Positions 38,901 through 50,149 of a stretch of DNA of 64,000 nucleotides are shown piece after piece (the first letter of the stretch is position 1; each line of letters starts with the position of its first letter). The notes under the pieces were generated by a model. The model saw only the letters and a program-made list of their open reading frames with translations, was not told the origin of the DNA and made no database searches. This DNA comes from Neopestalotiopsis rosae. Taxonomy: Eukaryota; Ascomycota; Sordariomycetes; Amphisphaeriales; Sporocadaceae. Made by a program: the position numbers and the translations under genes. The DNA lies in the NCBI GenBank assembly GCA_023078685.1, contig JALGAS010000005.1:2852001-2916000 (forward strand). The letters are read 5' to 3'.

Positions 38901-41518
38901 TTCGGCTCATAGGCTGCCCTAGCCATCTCCCATAGGGATACGAAAAGCAAGGGATGACGCCCTGGAATCATTTCCGTCATCGCGTAAGAGAGTCTTCTCC
39001 CATTTTGGGACGGAGGGGCGCTGGATCATTTTGAAATAAGCGTACGGCGCAGTCAATTTTTGTCTGTTGCGCACATCCGTCTGACCAACACACTTATTGC
39101 AGTTGGCGAATAGGGGCGTGGAGCTCCTTTCCCACCGGATCTTGCCTGCCCTCTCAGGAGATCCGGTGTGCTCGCAAGACCGAATCATGCTCCTTGTGAT
39201 CCTGTCTCCTTCGCCCCCCAGCCCCAATCACATTGGCTATGAGCTGGATTGTCTGTGTCATCCGGCACTACGCTCGAGCACACTCTGAACCTTGATGAGA
39301 CCGTCAAAGAGGGTGTGTGATCGAGAAGCTGCCATCTCCTGAGCTTCTTTGTGGTGGGCGAGCCAAGCGCTGAAGGGTGGCCAACCGTGACGGAGCGGGG
39401 ACACCTACAACTCTCTTGATCCAAACCCACGAATCATGCCCACGATAGGGCTGCCGAATCGGAGCCCAGGCTTCCTTCCTCTCTCCACTCGCGTGAGTAT
39501 GTGTTGCCTTCAGATGCTCGTCACATAACCCATCACACAGCATACAGGCAGAATTTGACATCAAGGAGCCCGACACGAATCGGCCCTTCGTACCGCCCTT
39601 CCTTCCTCTGCCCGATACAAAGTCAAGTGCTCCCAATAATGCGGAAACGCGGAAACGTGGATACAGCTGTTGGATTACTTTGGGGGCCGTGATGAAGAAA
39701 AAATAGCTGTACGACCGGGGGCATGGGGCCATATCTCCTTGCCGTCACATAAAGGGATGAAAAAATGATACAAGACAAGAAGGCTGAAGGGGTCCCCCTG
39801 CCCACCCGCGTGTCTTCTCGAAGACGGTACTCGAGCTATCAATACAAGACTTCCCCAAGAGGAGCAAGGGACAGGGTTTTAACCGCGCGAAAGGCGGCAA
39901 TCATAGGACCAGGGGAACATGTAACGTGCCTAAAATGGCCAGTTCCTCGAGATCCCGAGTTCGTTTGCCCTTGTGTTACGTTGTAGTCCTCCTTCAGAAA
40001 TATAGGAGTTGCTACGATATCTGATGGCGTTGGAGGCTCCATCACATCGAACAGGCTTAGAGTAGGTACTACCCAGGTAATTCCACGGCTTTCCTATTAT
40101 CCTCACAACAGGTGATCCGGGAGCATGGGGTAATTGTGGAAAACAAAGATAGAGAGAGAGAGACGAGTAGCTCCCAAGTTTCCTAGAAGTTTTCTTGCCC
40201 GTCAACTTGTGACACCATCACCAACGGTTGAAGTTGCAAATACTCATACTAAATGCATAAACAAAAAAATTTATTGTCTTGCGAGAATATTCACTCTGAA
40301 CGAGCAATCATAATAGTAAAGTCCATGGCTTATGAGAATTACCACGGTTGTCGATCAAGCCCAAAAATTGTAACCAGGGGCGTTCTGTGATTTCATTTCA
40401 GATGTTCGTGCATGATGCTCATGGTGCTGTCTCCTATTGAGGCACTGGAACGTATTCTACATCCCCTCCTGTTGACGCACTGGATTGTATTCTACATCCA
40501 CTCCTCTTTTTAGCTCTTTTTTACTTCTTGTTTCTACAACATAATTACTTACTTTGTGGTGACCGCCCTCCATGATGTTCAAGGCGCAGATTTTGCAACT
40601 ATGTACACATGTGTATTTATGAGAGGGGGCTATTAAAAACATATGTCGCTATCGAAACGGTACTCATGTCCGCCGATCATTATTGAGCATCATTCCAGTG
40701 ATGTTCTCTTCTGGTTAATAGTCGAGGTTCCTGGACAGAAGATATCAATATATCAGCCGTGCTGAGATTTCAACACATTGCTGCAATTCAAACCAATAAG
40801 ACTGTAATTCATCAAGAACGATTGGGCCACCTTTTTGCAACATCCATGCAGGGCACGCTTGACTTGCACCGAATTGGTCTTTTTTGTATTATTTATGTCT
40901 AGCGTAGCAGATATATGAGTGAGTCTGAACTCTCAGTTCTTCTCCGTCCAATCTCATACTCTCTAGTGTAGAAGTTTGTCTGCCACGCTTAGCAGCCTCC
41001 TTTTGCAATTTGGTCTTCTTTCGTATCTTCTCAAAACCTGCCACACGTCGGAAAATCCATAACATCTGCTGCAGACGGGCACGGCCAGCCTAAAACACAA
41101 GCAGAAAGAACCCTACACGCCTAGTGTACAAATGCAATGTTTTTTTTTTCTTTGCCTTTTCTTTGTTTGGGTTCCCGAGATGGAGAAAAGCACATCGCTC
41201 AAATATTTCTCTAATACTGCCACCTGTTTCTATGCCTGAGAGGAAGAGGAGAAAAAACACTGATCGCGTGCCCAGCTTCATCCAGACTGGGGCGAATGCG
41301 AGTATGATTATGGATCGAGTAATGAGACAGACCAAAAGGAAACAAAGCGAGCAAATATCATCCCCATAACTCCTAGTGTGCATTAATTACTATTCAGTGC
41401 CAGAAGACACCGGAACTTTTTGTGCCAATGAGTGACCAAATTAGTCATTCTTGGGAGAAGTGGGCGAACTACTACATGTTAGAAGGTATTACAAATGAAT
41501 TCGATAGCACTCGGAGAC
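32904..41518. other. Gene-poor region, 8.6 kb
   Basis: No intact gene is supported. An A/G-rich run lies at 34198-34224. Protein-like but unplaced reading frames occur at 35154-35657 (plus, two open stretches in one frame split by a single TGA at 35460-35462) and at 36038-36643 (minus). They may be relics of decayed genes or chance. The region from 36700 to 41400 shows nothing I can name. Confidence 0.5.
36038..36643 (-). pseudogene. Possible gene relic or unrecognised exons (low confidence)
   Basis: Two neighbouring open stretches on the minus strand have protein-like composition. Positions 36416-36643 encode a segment with VGLPAGQLCDWDLGC, then VGSHFVVNFEGIASFIVGG. Positions 36038-36373 encode SEPIFNFSPSQQNIQDMVD. 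They are in different frames and I could not join them with a convincing intron. I recognise no family. They could be exons of a small gene, a decayed gene, or chance open frames. Confidence 0.2.
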
Positions 41519-44500
41519 TTACAACTTCGGACTTGTGCTGCCACCAGGAGCCGGAGTCTTCGGCGACCACTTGGGTGACTAAAATGGCATTAATAAAGAA
41601 TTCATACACTGAACCATACTGCTTTCAACTTACCGAAGGGGAGTACCCAGGACTGGTCGGCGATTGGCTGTTATACTGCGGGCTCGTCGGGGAGTAGTTG
41701 TGGGCAGGCGAAGTCGGCGAGTAGTTGGGAGAGGCCGGACTATACGATGGCGACGCAGCCAGGTTGGGAGACGTCGGGCTGTAATTAGGACTCGAGGGCG
41801 AGTACGAGGGAGAGCCAGCGGTAGGCGACGTGGGCGAGTAATGTCTTGGAGATGACGGAGACGTCGGGGAGTAGCTCGGCGAGCTCGGGCTGTAGCTCGG
41901 GCTGGTTGGGCTGGTACCGGAGAAGCCAGGCGAGGATGGCGAGAACGATGGTGATGACGGACTGAACTGCGGAGAGCTGGCAAAACGACTGCCACCCATC
42001 ATGGGCGAAGTCGGAGAGTAGCCAGCGCCAGGAGATGTTGGCGAGTAGCTGAAAGGCGAAGTAGCAGATGCGCCAAACGGACTGGTTGCACCTGGGCTGC
42101 GGCCGCCGTACGGGCTCGCTCCTCCAAAGCCACCGTATTCGGAAAGTCCACCAGCACCACGTGGACTGTCCGAGCCCGTAATGGGCGAGAATGAACCAGC
42201 CATACCCATGGAGGGATCTGTGAAGCCCATGAGACCAGAATCCGCGATGGGCGAACGCATGTCGTAAGGAGTCGCAGCACCATCCACCTGACCGCCCTTG
42301 ACCATCATACCCGGCATGAGACCCATTCGGGAGTTATCCGAGATCACAGTGTCGAGCATCTTGGGATCGAGCATGACGTCAAAGTGACCAGTACCGACAG
42401 GTGCCAGCTGGCCGAGCAGGACGTTCTCGGAAATACCGCGGCAATCATCCATCTCGCCTGTTGCGGCGGCCTCGAGAAGAATCTCGACCGTCTCTTCGAA
42501 GGAACATCTCATCAAAGCACCAGTGTCTGCTCTGTTGATACCGTGTCGAGTAACAGCGGCAATGCTGCCACGGTAGGTCATTACGTCCACAAGCAAGGCA
42601 AGATGGCGTTCGTTGACATAGGAACCATCGAATGCCAGCACACGTCGCAACTCGTTGAGCAGAGAGCCACGAGCAGCTTCGATACCAAAGACCTCGACCG
42701 TCTGCCACAAGTCGTTGGAGGTGGTGCGAGTGGGATCGACACCTTCCACAGCCAATACCTCTCTCAGCGCCGTACCTTGCGTGTCCAGGTACCATTCCTC
42801 GCAAAGAGGGTCGCCCTTCTTCTGCACGAGAGCACCATGGTTGTCAATTGCCGGTCGAGGAGCTTGGTTAAGGAAAGCCTTTTCAATACCCTTGACACCA
42901 CGGAGAGTGAGTGTGTTCAACAAGTGTTCACCAAGCTTCTTGAGCATCACGTCTTGCTCACCCTCCTCCTCCTCTCCCTTGGCATCCATGATGGTTCTGA
43001 TACGGATGACCTGTTGATCGGCATTGTTATCACTGCTGATGACGGCCAAATCCTTGGGGTAGTCTTCCTTCAACCGCGCAGCGACATCATCGACGATCAA
43101 GTTCTTGTCCAGCATCTTTTGCCGATCAAGAGTGATACGCAAGAGCCAACGTGACTGCAGAGAGAGAGACTCTTGGCCCTCGGAAAAGACCATGAAGTAA
43201 GAATCGACAATGTCCCCATCGTCAGGAATGATAGTCGACTGAATGTCTGGGTCATAGTAGATTTCGATCTTCTCAGTGACAGCACGCAAGTTGGTGTGCT
43301 CCACAGTACTTCGAAGTCGCTTAGCAACATCCTGGTTTTGTCCACCTTCCTTCAAATACACCATCATGGAAGGCGTCTTGATGTCTTTTGCAACGTTCAA
43401 GATTTCCTTGAGACGTGGTACACCGAGTGTAACGTTCTTAGATGACACACCAGTAAAATGGAAAGTGTTCAATGTCATCTGCGTAGCAGGCTCACCAATA
43501 GACTGGGCAGCCAGAACACCAACCATCTCACCGGGGTGGACCAACGAGCGTGACCACTGGCTCTCCAATTCACCCATGATGTGGTTGAAGGCAGCCTTTG
43601 TCAGGCGGTGGTGCATAGCCAGCTGCTTGAATGCAAGGCGAGAGCGCAGCAGTGCCTTGAAGAAGAGACTGGAGTTCTTATCGGCCTCCTTGGAAATGGG
43701 ATCCTGTCCCTTGACAACTACCATCCTCTCCAACAGGGCCTTTACCGCTGGAATGACTTCTCTGGGGTCCAGATTACTGCGCTTCGAGTCGTCGACGCGA
43801 AGGAACTTCTTGGTAGACTCAATCAAACGAGTAATGTTGAGGGGCAACTGGATGGCATCTTCCAATTTCTCAGACTTCAGCTTGATCTCACGTAGGAAAT
43901 CGCGGTCCTGAGAAATCTTCTCAAACTCCTCATCGAGCAATTCCTGCACCTCAGCATCACCAATCATGATGTTGCCGGCATTCTCAATGGCCTCGGAAAT
44001 GGCACTGCTGCCCTCCATGACATCGATCTTGTAACGCCGCTCGAAATCAACGGTGCGCACTGCCCAATGATCCATAAATTGCTTCTCGACAATCATTGCA
44101 TCCACACCATCCTCACCATAGATGAACTGAATGATATCACCCAGGGAGTTACGAACGGTGCCGTCGTACCTGGCACTGACGTCCTCCAGCGCCTTAACTA
44201 GACGTCTTTGGATGTAACCAGTTTCAGCTGTCTTGACAGCAGTATCAATCAAACCCTCACGACCAGCCATGGCGTGGAAGAAGAATTCAGAAGGCGTCAG
44301 TCCTCGGAGGTATGAGTTCTCAATGAAACCACGTGCCTCGGGCGAATAGTCATCCTTCGTAAAGTGCGGTAGAGTGCGGTACTTGAAACCAAAAGGAATG
44401 CGCTTTCCTTCGACGATCTGTTGGCCGACAAGAGCCGACATTTGGGAAATGTTGATAGAAGATCCCTTGGAACCGGAATCGGCCATGAGTTTAGCGTTGT

Positions 44501-46824
44501 TGATATCCTTCAAACTCTTCTGAGTTGTGGTACCAGCCTTGTCACGGGCGGCGTTCAAGGCAACCGAGACCTTACTTTCAAAGGTCTCTCGGATGTTCAT
44601 ACCCGGCAGCGCCTCAAGCTCGTTATCCGTGGCCTGCTGGGTCAGCTCGGCAACGATTGCCTTCTGAGCGTCAATATGGGCCTGAATCTTTTCAATAGTG
44701 CCCTTGTCCGGGATAGTGTCACCGATACCAATGCTGTGACCCCAGTGCAAAAGCCAGTAGTTGACGACACGTTGGCACCCATTAAGAAAAGCCATCGCAC
44801 CCTCGGGACCAAGCTCGTTGTAGCACAGGTGAATAACACCACCAGCCGCAGCACCGACAATTTTCTTGGCCGGAAGTCCAAAGAGGAGTTCACCAGACTG
44901 GATGCAGATACCTTCATCGTCCGGCGGGTTCCACGCGGAGCCGCCGCCAGGCTTGTTGTAAAGACTGATCTCGTGCGGGATGACCATGCTCACAATCTGC
45001 TTGCCAGTCCAGCGAGGTCTGGGCTTCAAGATTGCGGGCTGGGGAATGATTCCATCCCAGTTGGGAACCCACAACATGATGTTCATGACCATCTCCTTGG
45101 TGATGAAGACGTCACGGCGGCACATTTTGTAAATACCAGCCAGTGTATCTTGCACGATACCCATCAAGGGTCCGTTTCGTTGGGGGGAGACGATGTTGAT
45201 TGGCACCAAGCAGAGCTCCTTGACCTCGGCACGAGTCTCTTCAGTTTGAGGAACGTGCAAGTTCATTTCATCACCATCGAAATCAGCGTTGTAGGGCGAG
45301 GTGACGGAAAGGTTCAGCCGGAAGGTTGAGTAGGGCATGACCCTCACTCTGTGTCCCATCATGGATTCCTTGTGCAGAGACGGCTGACGGTTGAAGATGA
45401 TAAAGTCGCCGTCCCGAATATGTCTCTCCACCTTCCATCCCCATTCCAGCACGATATCAGATCTGTTCTTGTGGTGGCGTAGGTCTACTCGGGACCCGTC
45501 GGATCGGATGATGTACTTCGCACCTGGATGCTCGGTGGGCCCATTGCGAACACAAGCAGTCAGCTGCTCCTGGTTATACATGGTGACGGTCTCGGGATAC
45601 GTCAAAGTTCTGGCGATACTTCTAGGAACACCGACTTCGTCCAGAGACAGATTGGCATCTCCAGTAATAACCGTACGGGCGGAGAAATCGACACGTTTAC
45701 CCATCAAGTTACCACGCAGACGTCCCTCCTTTCCCTTGAGACGAGCGCGGATAGACTTGACAGGACGACCGCTCTTTTGCAATGCTTGAGGCTGGCCAGC
45801 AATATCATTGTCCATCAAAGTGGCCACATGGTACTGCAGCAGCTGCTCAAACTCGGCAGCAATATGGGCTGGTGATCCCTCTTGAATGGCCTGTCTGACA
45901 TTGCCGTTGGCACGAATGATGTCACCCAGTTTGTAGGTCAGATCATCCTCGTTTCGCATGCCAGTGCCAGTACCATCCATGGAAATACTGGGGCGAACGG
46001 GAGGAGGCGGCACGGGAAGGACTGTGATAATCATCCATTCGGGTCGGGCATAGTCAGTGTTGAGACCCATATCGATCAAATCGTCGTCCGAGATGCGCTT
46101 GAGGATGTTGAGAGCCATCTCAGGTGTCAACAACCGCTTGTCTTTCACCTTGTTGTTCTCTTCATCCTTTTGCTCGAACTGGGCCCACAGCTGCAATGCG
46201 GTCTGTCGAATCTTAGGCTGACTGTTGCCACAGCCTCCATGACTGTTCTTGGGGGCCTTGTTGCCAGGCTCGTACTCGCCATCATCCTTGGGAACTTCGT
46301 TGGAGCAAATGTTCTTGTCCTTGCACACACCCCAAACTTCCTGGAATCTTCTCTTCTTGTCACGGATGTTGACTGCTTGATTGAAGTCTGGGTTGCTCTA
46401 GAAGTAAAAGTGTCAGCATTTTGACAAACACAGGATGATTTCAAGGCATCATCGAGGCAATACTAACCCTGTCTTCCAAAACCTTGCTGCAATTGTGACA
46501 GACAGATTCGAGAATCTTCTTGATCTTCTTGATGAAGCCAGGGTGGTAGACAGGTTTTGCCAGCTCAATGTGACCAAAGTGACCTGGACACTCGTTCATG
46601 CTCTGCTGGCAGGTTGCACACTTGAATTGGCGATCGACGGAGCCAAGACGAGGATCGTTGAGACCATTGACTCGAGGCTTCTGACGCGACTCGTCCATGG
46701 TTTCAGGATACATGATATGAGCCACACTCATATTCTTGATTTCCTCTGGCGAGAGGAGACCGAACTGGATCTCCTCCACCGTCTTGAGGGGCGCATCAGA
46801 GTGCGCAAAGGTGAGGTTCGCCAT
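41519..46824 (-). CDS. RPB1: RNA polymerase II largest subunit RPB1 (1726 aa)
   Basis: Three exons: 46824-46468, 46397-41634 and 41578-41519, with introns of 70 and 55 bp. The catalytic subunit of RNA polymerase II. Visible motifs are the N-terminal zinc-binding cluster ([17 protein letters not shown]), and the metal-A site NADFDGD with D491, D493 and D495, matching yeast D481/D483/D485. The C-terminal domain covers roughly residues 1545-1726. It is degenerate: seven YSPTSP hexapeptides plus YSPSSP and YSPASP variants, separated by Gly/Ala/Asn spacers. The small last exon adds [19 protein letters not shown], a tail shared by many filamentous ascomycetes. The start codon is the first ATG after a long leader and begins [14 protein letters not shown]. 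It lies head-on to the SWD1 3' end on the same strand, with 1.4 kb between. Confidence 0.99.
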
Positions 46825-48257
46825 GTTGGCGGTTTGGAGTGGAATCGATTATCTATTGAAGCTCGAAAGACGCGGTGGACGTCAGGGAAAGGCGGGGCCG
46901 ACTCAAGTAAATGGCCAGACAACGGTTTTTTGGGTGTTTTTTTCGGAAGGTGCACGCGGTACGAGAACAAAGAGCGATGGAACTTATCACAGTTGAGCGC
47001 GTGAACGCGGTGTGATGCAATCGTGGCGGAGAATCGTAAAATCGTGACGCGGCCGAGGGGAAAGCAGCTGAAGTCGCAGAAATACAGTATATAGGATACA
47101 ATCCTCTGATTGCGATGCAAAGTCGCTCCCAGTGGTGGAGGTGATGAATGAAAAGATGCTCAGCGGTGACAAAGAGCACCCGGGGTGAGGTAGTTGCTGG
47201 CAGAAAGGACCCAGCGCCAATCCAGAGGCCAAAGGCCTGAAGGCAACTGTCAACTACTCCAGGGTGGCGCAAAATCTGCCGCGTCGCAGTCGCTCTGGTC
47301 GAGGAAAGTGCCGTCGCTCGAGATGATCGCAAGGTCGGAGAATCGCTGTCGATGGGCGGGCGCGATGTCCGACGCGCGTGATGATGAGAAATCGGGGGTG
47401 GAGGTTGTACGGGTGATGAGGCAACACTCGACGTGAGGCCGATGGAGAGAGAATTTGATGCTACGAATTGCAATCGCGCTAGTGGAGTTGCCTGGAGAGT
47501 GCTGCCAGCCAGTCGATTCCAGTCAGCCAAGCAGGAGGCGCTAACAAATGGTACTTGCGCTATGTTCCAGAAGGTCGTGGTTTGGGTCTGTGCGTTGGGT
47601 TGCTGACCGCGACAATTTCGTGACGGGCAGGTATCAGGGTTACAATCTCGAGATGTTTCTTGGAGACATTCGATGTCATCTTTTTTGGTCTCTATCCAAT
47701 ATTTTGCTAGTAGATAAAGCAAGAGCACATGTTTCTGAATATTGCTTATATGCTCACATATGCCATAGAGATTTGCTCTAAATATCTTCAACAGCTTCCA
47801 TTTGGTCGATGCCACCCAGAATCATACACGTCAATCACCCGCTAAAGTACACGCAGATAGTGGGTTACCTGAGCCTGGCGCCTCGCCGGTGAGTCAAAGG
47901 TAGGAAGAAACAGCATTCCGCTCAGATTTAGGTGTGCACATAAGACACTCCCGTGCCATACTATTATTACCGGTACACTTATTTGATGGCACACACTATT
48001 GTTAACAATTATTGGTGGGCGCAGATTTGTTAACCTTTGCATAGGCTTTTGGCTCAAGCTGCATCAGTATTTAACGTATGGAGGAGCCCAGGTACTGCAG
48101 ATCCCTGTGCATAGCTAAACCCCATCACTAAAAAAGCTCTGGGGGTGGACCTGTAGGTCAACGTTCTGCCACAAACACAATTGATGTGTCAGTCTGTGGC
48201 TGCATGTGCGGCTATGTAGGTACACAGCTGAGTATGCCTCACTATATATATATCTCC
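46825..48257. other. RPB1 upstream region
   Basis: A stretch open on the minus strand (46853-47815) covers most of it but has no internal ATG, so I read it as RPB1 promoter and leader plus the 3' end of SWD1 rather than a gene. A purine-rich direction change and a pyrimidine-rich (minus strand) leader are seen near 46900-47400. Confidence 0.55.
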
Positions 48258-49676
48258 TTACCTCCTCCTACTTTTGGCTGCCTTTGAAGCAGACTTCTTA
48301 CTCTTGTCTTCCACATCATCTTGACCCTCGCCTGCTTCACCCATACTCCTCCTACGTACGGTGCCAGTAGAGACGGCCACAAACTCCTCTTCGCTATCAC
48401 TCGCACCCAAGTCATAGAGCACCGGCATCCTGAATCCAGTGCCACTGACTGTCGTGCCATCGTCATAGCCCTTGATCCGGGGATCTAGCGTCAGCACATC
48501 GATATCCTCGTCTTCTGCATCCAGCTGCCTCCTCTTGATTTCTTCTTGGGGGTGTATGTCGAACTCGTCTTCCTTTTCCACATACTCGACATTCTCCTCA
48601 ACCTCCATAAAGTCGGGGGCGAGCGCCGACCACTTCTGCGGGCTCGTCACGCTCCAGATGTAAATGCGACCTGTCTCGAGTCCGCATGCGGCAAGCACCG
48701 CACGATGTGGATGCCACTCGATCACGCCCTGCTCTTCCTTTGGGCCCTCCAGCATTCGCACCAGCGAACCGTGGCCGCGCTCCCAGATGTAAATCTCATG
48801 GTTGTTATATGTAGATGCTGCAACATATTCGCCCGTGGCACTGAAGGTGACATGATTCCATGATAGACGATTAACCACATCTTGAAACTTGTGCTCGAGC
48901 GGGACCTGTATCGTGTCCGGATCGAGGTCTTCGGCTGACAGGTTTGGTACGTTGAACGTCCGTATAATGCGATCTTGCGAGTTGACGAGCAATTCTCTAC
49001 CAGAGGCGGTCAAGCGGGCTGTTGTGACCACGCCGCTACATATTTTCTCGGACCATATGATCTCGTGCGTATTTGTGTCAATGATGTTGAGCTTGCCCTT
49101 ATTCGTTCCTGCTAGTATATGGTCGCCCGTGGCCGAATAAACTGTCGCGGTTGTCTGCTGCTTGGCATCTTCTTTTGCATGTTTCTCCTTGGTCGCAGTA
49201 TCGGCGTCCTCGTTGTGCCGCCTCGGCGCCGAGGGTAGCGTGTGCTTGACATCGATCGGGTCGCTAACGTCCACCAAACACGGCGCCTGCTCGAAAATGG
49301 AGGCGACGAATTGGTGGTGATTCCACGGGTGTAGATCTGCTGTGTAGACAGGTGCTCGGAACCTGACCTCTCTGTATGGTGTACCCGCTTCCAGATCCCA
49401 GAGTACTGCTCTCCATCCTTGACATGCGCTCAGCAGATATCGTCCGCACCGCGACCAGCTCAAACTTGTAATGGCCGCTCTATGGCCCCGAAGTTTGCGC
49501 GCCACGCCTATCGTTTCCAGATCCCACACGACGACTGTTCCGTCGACGCGTCCGGAAGCGAGGAAGTCACCGCGGCGATTGAAGCGCAGGCATGTTGTGT
49601 GGCCGGAACGAATCGTGTTTGTGATGTTTTCCGGGTAGTCTTGGAGTAGGTAATCGTCGCTGAGAAGGAGGTTCAT
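48258..49676 (-). CDS. SWD1: COMPASS subunit SWD1 (RBBP5 homologue), WD40 protein (472 aa)
   Basis: A single exon. The start is ATG 49676 (MNLLLSDDYLLQDYPE), because the open frame further upstream lacks an ATG. WD40 blades are visible, for example CLRFNRRGDFLASGRVDGTVVVWD cut short here as DGTVVVWDLE, SACQGWRAVLWDLEAG, NKGKLNIID, NNHEIYIWERGHG and ETGRIYIWSV, covering about residues 22-345. The C-terminus is acidic and then basic (KSKKSASKAAKSRRR). In yeast, Swd1 pairs with Swd3 in the Set1/COMPASS histone H3K4 methyltransferase and is needed for its stability. The long insert with APRRHNEDADTATKEKHAKED between blades looks disordered. Divergent from THG1 with 473 bp between start codons. 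Confidence 0.95.
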   Translation of the reverse strand: MNLLLSDDYLLQDYPENITNTIRSGHTTCLRFNRRGDFLASGRVDGTVVVWDLETIGVARKLRGHRAAITSLSWSRCGRYLLSACQGWRAVLWDLEAGTPYREVRFRAPVYTADLHPWNHHQFVASIFEQAPCLVDVSDPIDVKHTLPSAPRRHNEDADTATKEKHAKEDAKQQTTATVYSATGDHILAGTNKGKLNIIDTNTHEIIWSEKICSGVVTTARLTASGRELLVNSQDRIIRTFNVPNLSAEDLDPDTIQVPLEHKFQDVVNRLSWNHVTFSATGEYVAASTYNNHEIYIWERGHGSLVRMLEGPKEEQGVIEWHPHRAVLAACGLETGRIYIWSVTSPQKWSALAPDFMEVEENVEYVEKEDEFDIHPQEEIKRRQLDAEDEDIDVLTLDPRIKGYDDGTTVSGTGFRMPVLYDLGASDSEEEFVAVSTGTVRRRSMGEAGEGQDDVEDKSKKSASKAAKSRRR

Positions 49677-50149
49677 CGTGGCAGAGGGAGGGATACAATC
49701 GCTGGTCTGTGAAATATACGCGAAGTCTGGCTTGCGCGGAGACAAAGTTCCTACACAAGAGCCTAGTCGGCAAAAAGCTTCTTAGGTGTCAGTCGGTGAG
49801 TCGCATGCAAGACGCGATCGCGAAACAATTTCATTCCAGCCTCGCAGCTAGCAGCAGCAGAATGATGCAAGGCTACAGGGCCGTTGAACTTGCGATTGCC
49901 GCTGATCTCAGGGATTTGACAGGGGCCAGCCCGCTGAAACCCCACTACCATGTCAAACCCCACCAACCCACCAAGACTCAATGTTCCGCCTAAACTCAAA
50001 CGCGGATCTAAAGATTTGATTGTGCATATATCTTTTGTGCCTTGGTATTTTTTTTGCCGGTTGGAAACCCGTTTGAGTTTATCTCTTGCACCGCGATTTA
50101 CGTCGGTAAAGAAGGATCCTTGCTGCTTGTAATCAGCCACTGAGTAGTC
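49677..50149. promoter_or_regulatory. Shared divergent promoter region of SWD1 and THG1
   Basis: 473 bp separate the two start codons, and transcription leaves in both directions. I see no clear TATA box. A T-rich stretch (TATTTTTTTTGCC) lies at 50046-50058. The compact head-to-head layout suggests a shared regulatory region, inferred from position only. Confidence 0.6.

Noticed and set aside
44421..45329. A 302-codon open stretch antisense to RPB1
   Set aside because: Shadow of a strongly codon-biased gene. The RPB1 reading is certain.
46853..47815. A 320-codon open stretch on the minus strand upstream of RPB1
   Set aside because: It has no ATG anywhere in the frame (it begins at GTG), no recognisable domain, and lies in the RPB1 promoter/leader.
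49763..50140. 125-codon minus-strand frame between SWD1 and THG1
   Set aside because: It starts at GTG, overlaps the divergent promoter, and has no family resemblance.
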